Shown: piece by piece, positions 62,930 to 64,000 of the stretch
Numbering within the stretch: the stretch's first letter is position 1
Layout: each line of letters opens with the position of its first letter
Source of the DNA: Saprospiraceae bacterium
Lineage (GTDB): Bacteria; Bacteroidota; Bacteroidia; Chitinophagales; Saprospiraceae
Reading direction: 5' to 3'
Assembly (NCBI GenBank): GCA_016713025.1
Contig: JADJPZ010000004.1
Span: forward strand, 2,356,001-2,420,000
DNA: 64,000 bases
The notes under the pieces: generated by a model
What the model saw: only the letters and a program-made list of their open reading frames with translations
What the model was told of the DNA's origin: nothing
Database searches by the model: none
Translations under genes and position numbers: made by a program

Positions 62930-64000
62930 TACTGATATCTGATTCTGATGAGGACAGACATGCCTTCGTCCTGTTTGCTGTCCATGATGAGACTGCCATG
63001 CATGTAGTTGACCCGGGATTTGATATTTTCCAATCCCATACCTTTGCGTTTCAGATTATTCTGATCAAAGCCCACTCCGTCATCTTCGTATTGGATGACG
63101 AGTTCATTGTCTTCAGTATTTATCTGGATCAGGATTTCTTTGGCCTGGGCGTGTTTGAGACTATTGTTCAGCAGTTCCTGGATGATCCTGTACACCAACA
63201 AAGAGATCATCTTGTCCATTTTTTCAGGCATTTCGTAGTACTGAAAATCTATTTCTGGATATCCGTCACCTTCAAACCTGTTGATCAGATCCTTGATGGC
63301 AGATACCAGGCCCAGATCATGGAGCGAACCCGGCTGAAGATTTCTGGATATCGTTCTTACTTCATCTACGGCTGTATCAAGTAGCTTATGGGCGTGATTA
63401 TACTCCTTCAGGTCAGCGAGTTCCTGCTTTTTTGACCTTACATTGTCAAACTGCAGTTTTATGGTACTTAGCAAACCACCGAGGCTGTCATGAAGGTCTT
63501 TGGCTATCCTTTCGCGTTCTATCTCCTGACCAGTGATGACAGATCTCATTGAGTTCATCTTGAGATTGTCTTCCAACTCTCTGATCTTCTGATGATTGAT
63601 TTCTTCTTTTTGTTCAGAAATTATCCTTGCGGTACTGATGCGCTGATCATAAAATTTTACTATAAAATATATGGAGATCGTAACTACAAAAAGTCCGATA
63701 GCAAGGATGTAAAGAGTACGTCGCTGGGCTCTATTTCTTTCGTCTGCAAATTCTTTTTCTATTTTCAGTAGTTCTATATTGGATTTTATATCCTTGGTAC
63801 CATACTTCATCGCAAGATTAGTGAGAGATTCGTGCCTGCTTTTGTTCAGTATAGAGTCGTTTAAAGCCGTATACTTTTTGAGGTACAAAAAACCCTCTCT
63901 GTGCCTTCCTGATAGTGCGTAGACTTCAGCAAGTTCACGGTACAGACTTTTTCGTGTCTCACTGTAAGGCTGAAATGGTATGATCATTTCACAATCTGTC
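62929..64000 (-). CDS. TPR histidine kinase (NarL-type, HisKA_3), 5' part beyond window
   Basis: About 357 visible codons; the frame is open past the window edge, so the N-terminal TPR-rich sensor is missing. A transmembrane helix lies near visible residues 90-112 (LYILAIGLFVVTISIYFIV), then a coiled-coil and HisKA_3 (QEIERERIAKDLHDSLGGLLSTIKLQ, phosphoacceptor His at about 166) and HATPase_c (IIQELLNNSLKHAQAKEI, YEDDGVGFDQNNLKRKGMGLENIKSRV). This is the kinase type that pairs with NarL/FixJ regulators. It overlaps the ACC-deaminase-like gene and is probably co-transcribed with it, an unusual partner. Confidence 0.93.
   Translation of the reverse strand, partial: TDCEMIIPFQPYSETRKSLYRELAEVYALSGRHREGFLYLKKYTALNDSILNKSRHESLTNLAMKYGTKDIKSNIELLKIEKEFADERNRAQRRTLYILAIGLFVVTISIYFIVKFYDQRISTARIISEQKEEINHQKIRELEDNLKMNSMRSVITGQEIERERIAKDLHDSLGGLLSTIKLQFDNVRSKKQELADLKEYNHAHKLLDTAVDEVRTISRNLQPGSLHDLGLVSAIKDLINRFEGDGYPEIDFQYYEMPEKMDKMISLLVYRIIQELLNNSLKHAQAKEILIQINTEDNELVIQYEDDGVGFDQNNLKRKGMGLENIKSRVNYMHGSLIMDSKQDEGMSVLIRIRYQ

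Noticed and set aside
1..64000. CRISPR array, tRNA or rRNA genes
   Set aside because: No regularly spaced repeats with unique spacers were seen, and no tRNA-like T-loop with acceptor pairing or rRNA-like block was recognised by reading. A covariance-model search would be decisive.

Overview
The window looks like part of a chromosome of a low-GC (roughly 37-38 % by eye) member of the Bacteroidota, most likely a Saprospira- or Chitinophaga-like lineage. The reasons are type IX secretion (T9SS) sorting domains on three proteins, housekeeping promoters of the TAnnTTTG type, few Shine-Dalgarno sequences, families typical of this phylum (DUF1800/DUF1501 pair, DUF2911, DUF4920, DUF6794, S46 peptidase, LytS/LytTR signalling, a TonB-dependent receptor with a carboxypeptidase-like N-domain) and a Bacteroidota-like LeuRS. 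The species cannot be named from sequence alone.

Layout. 1-9.7 kb: 5' part of leuS, a Sua5/YciO-type gene, a secreted esterase, and a minus-strand four-gene catabolic operon (D-threonine-aldolase-like enzyme, RidA, GH95-like and GH123-like glycoside hydrolases). 9.8-11.0 kb: an Rpn nuclease gene with an apparent gene-within-gene C-terminal product and, directly downstream, a free-standing second copy of that product. 11-29.6 kb: MORN-caspase protein, galactose mutarotase, T9SS cargo, a phosphoesterase/barrel pair, aminotransferase and methyltransferase, an IS4-type element, mscS, S46 peptidase, rhodanese, sterol desaturase and pdhA. 29.8-41.3 kb: miniature elements, stump genes, a second IS, then a TPR-CHAT protease convergent with an ECF sigma/anti-sigma-like pair and followed by a DUF1800-DUF1501 operon and a lipoprotein gene. 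The last two units share an identical bipartite promoter-like motif. 41.4-49.2 kb: DUF2911 protein, FGE-like lipoprotein, a suspicious homopolymer tract, PaaY-like and YkgJ-like proteins, a TonB receptor. 49.3-60.2 kb: a decaying accessory zone with a frameshifted haloperoxidase, an ACC-deaminase fragment, a split sensor kinase, a LytTR regulator, a multiply damaged propeller kinase, and an IS110 element sitting inside a miniature element. 60.2-64 kb: small membrane protein, alpha/beta-hydrolase-like protein, the intact ACC-deaminase-like gene and a truncated TPR histidine kinase.

Main points. (1) The rpn locus reads as an intragenic toxin-antitoxin with a duplicated, free-standing antitoxin differing by three GKIE repeats. 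(2) The IS110 leader contains a readable bridge-RNA candidate: both guide loops match the element's own ends and its present insertion site, with a CT core. (3) TTGGGTTACTT-N12-GGATwTATrA precedes two transcription units beside an ECF sigma gene. (4) Miniature elements with 20-bp inverted ends and 9-bp target duplications occur at least three times. Several breaks lie in A or T runs and one tract (about 43.77-43.91 kb) looks like poor sequence, so some frameshifts could be sequencing errors. No tRNA, rRNA or CRISPR array was seen.
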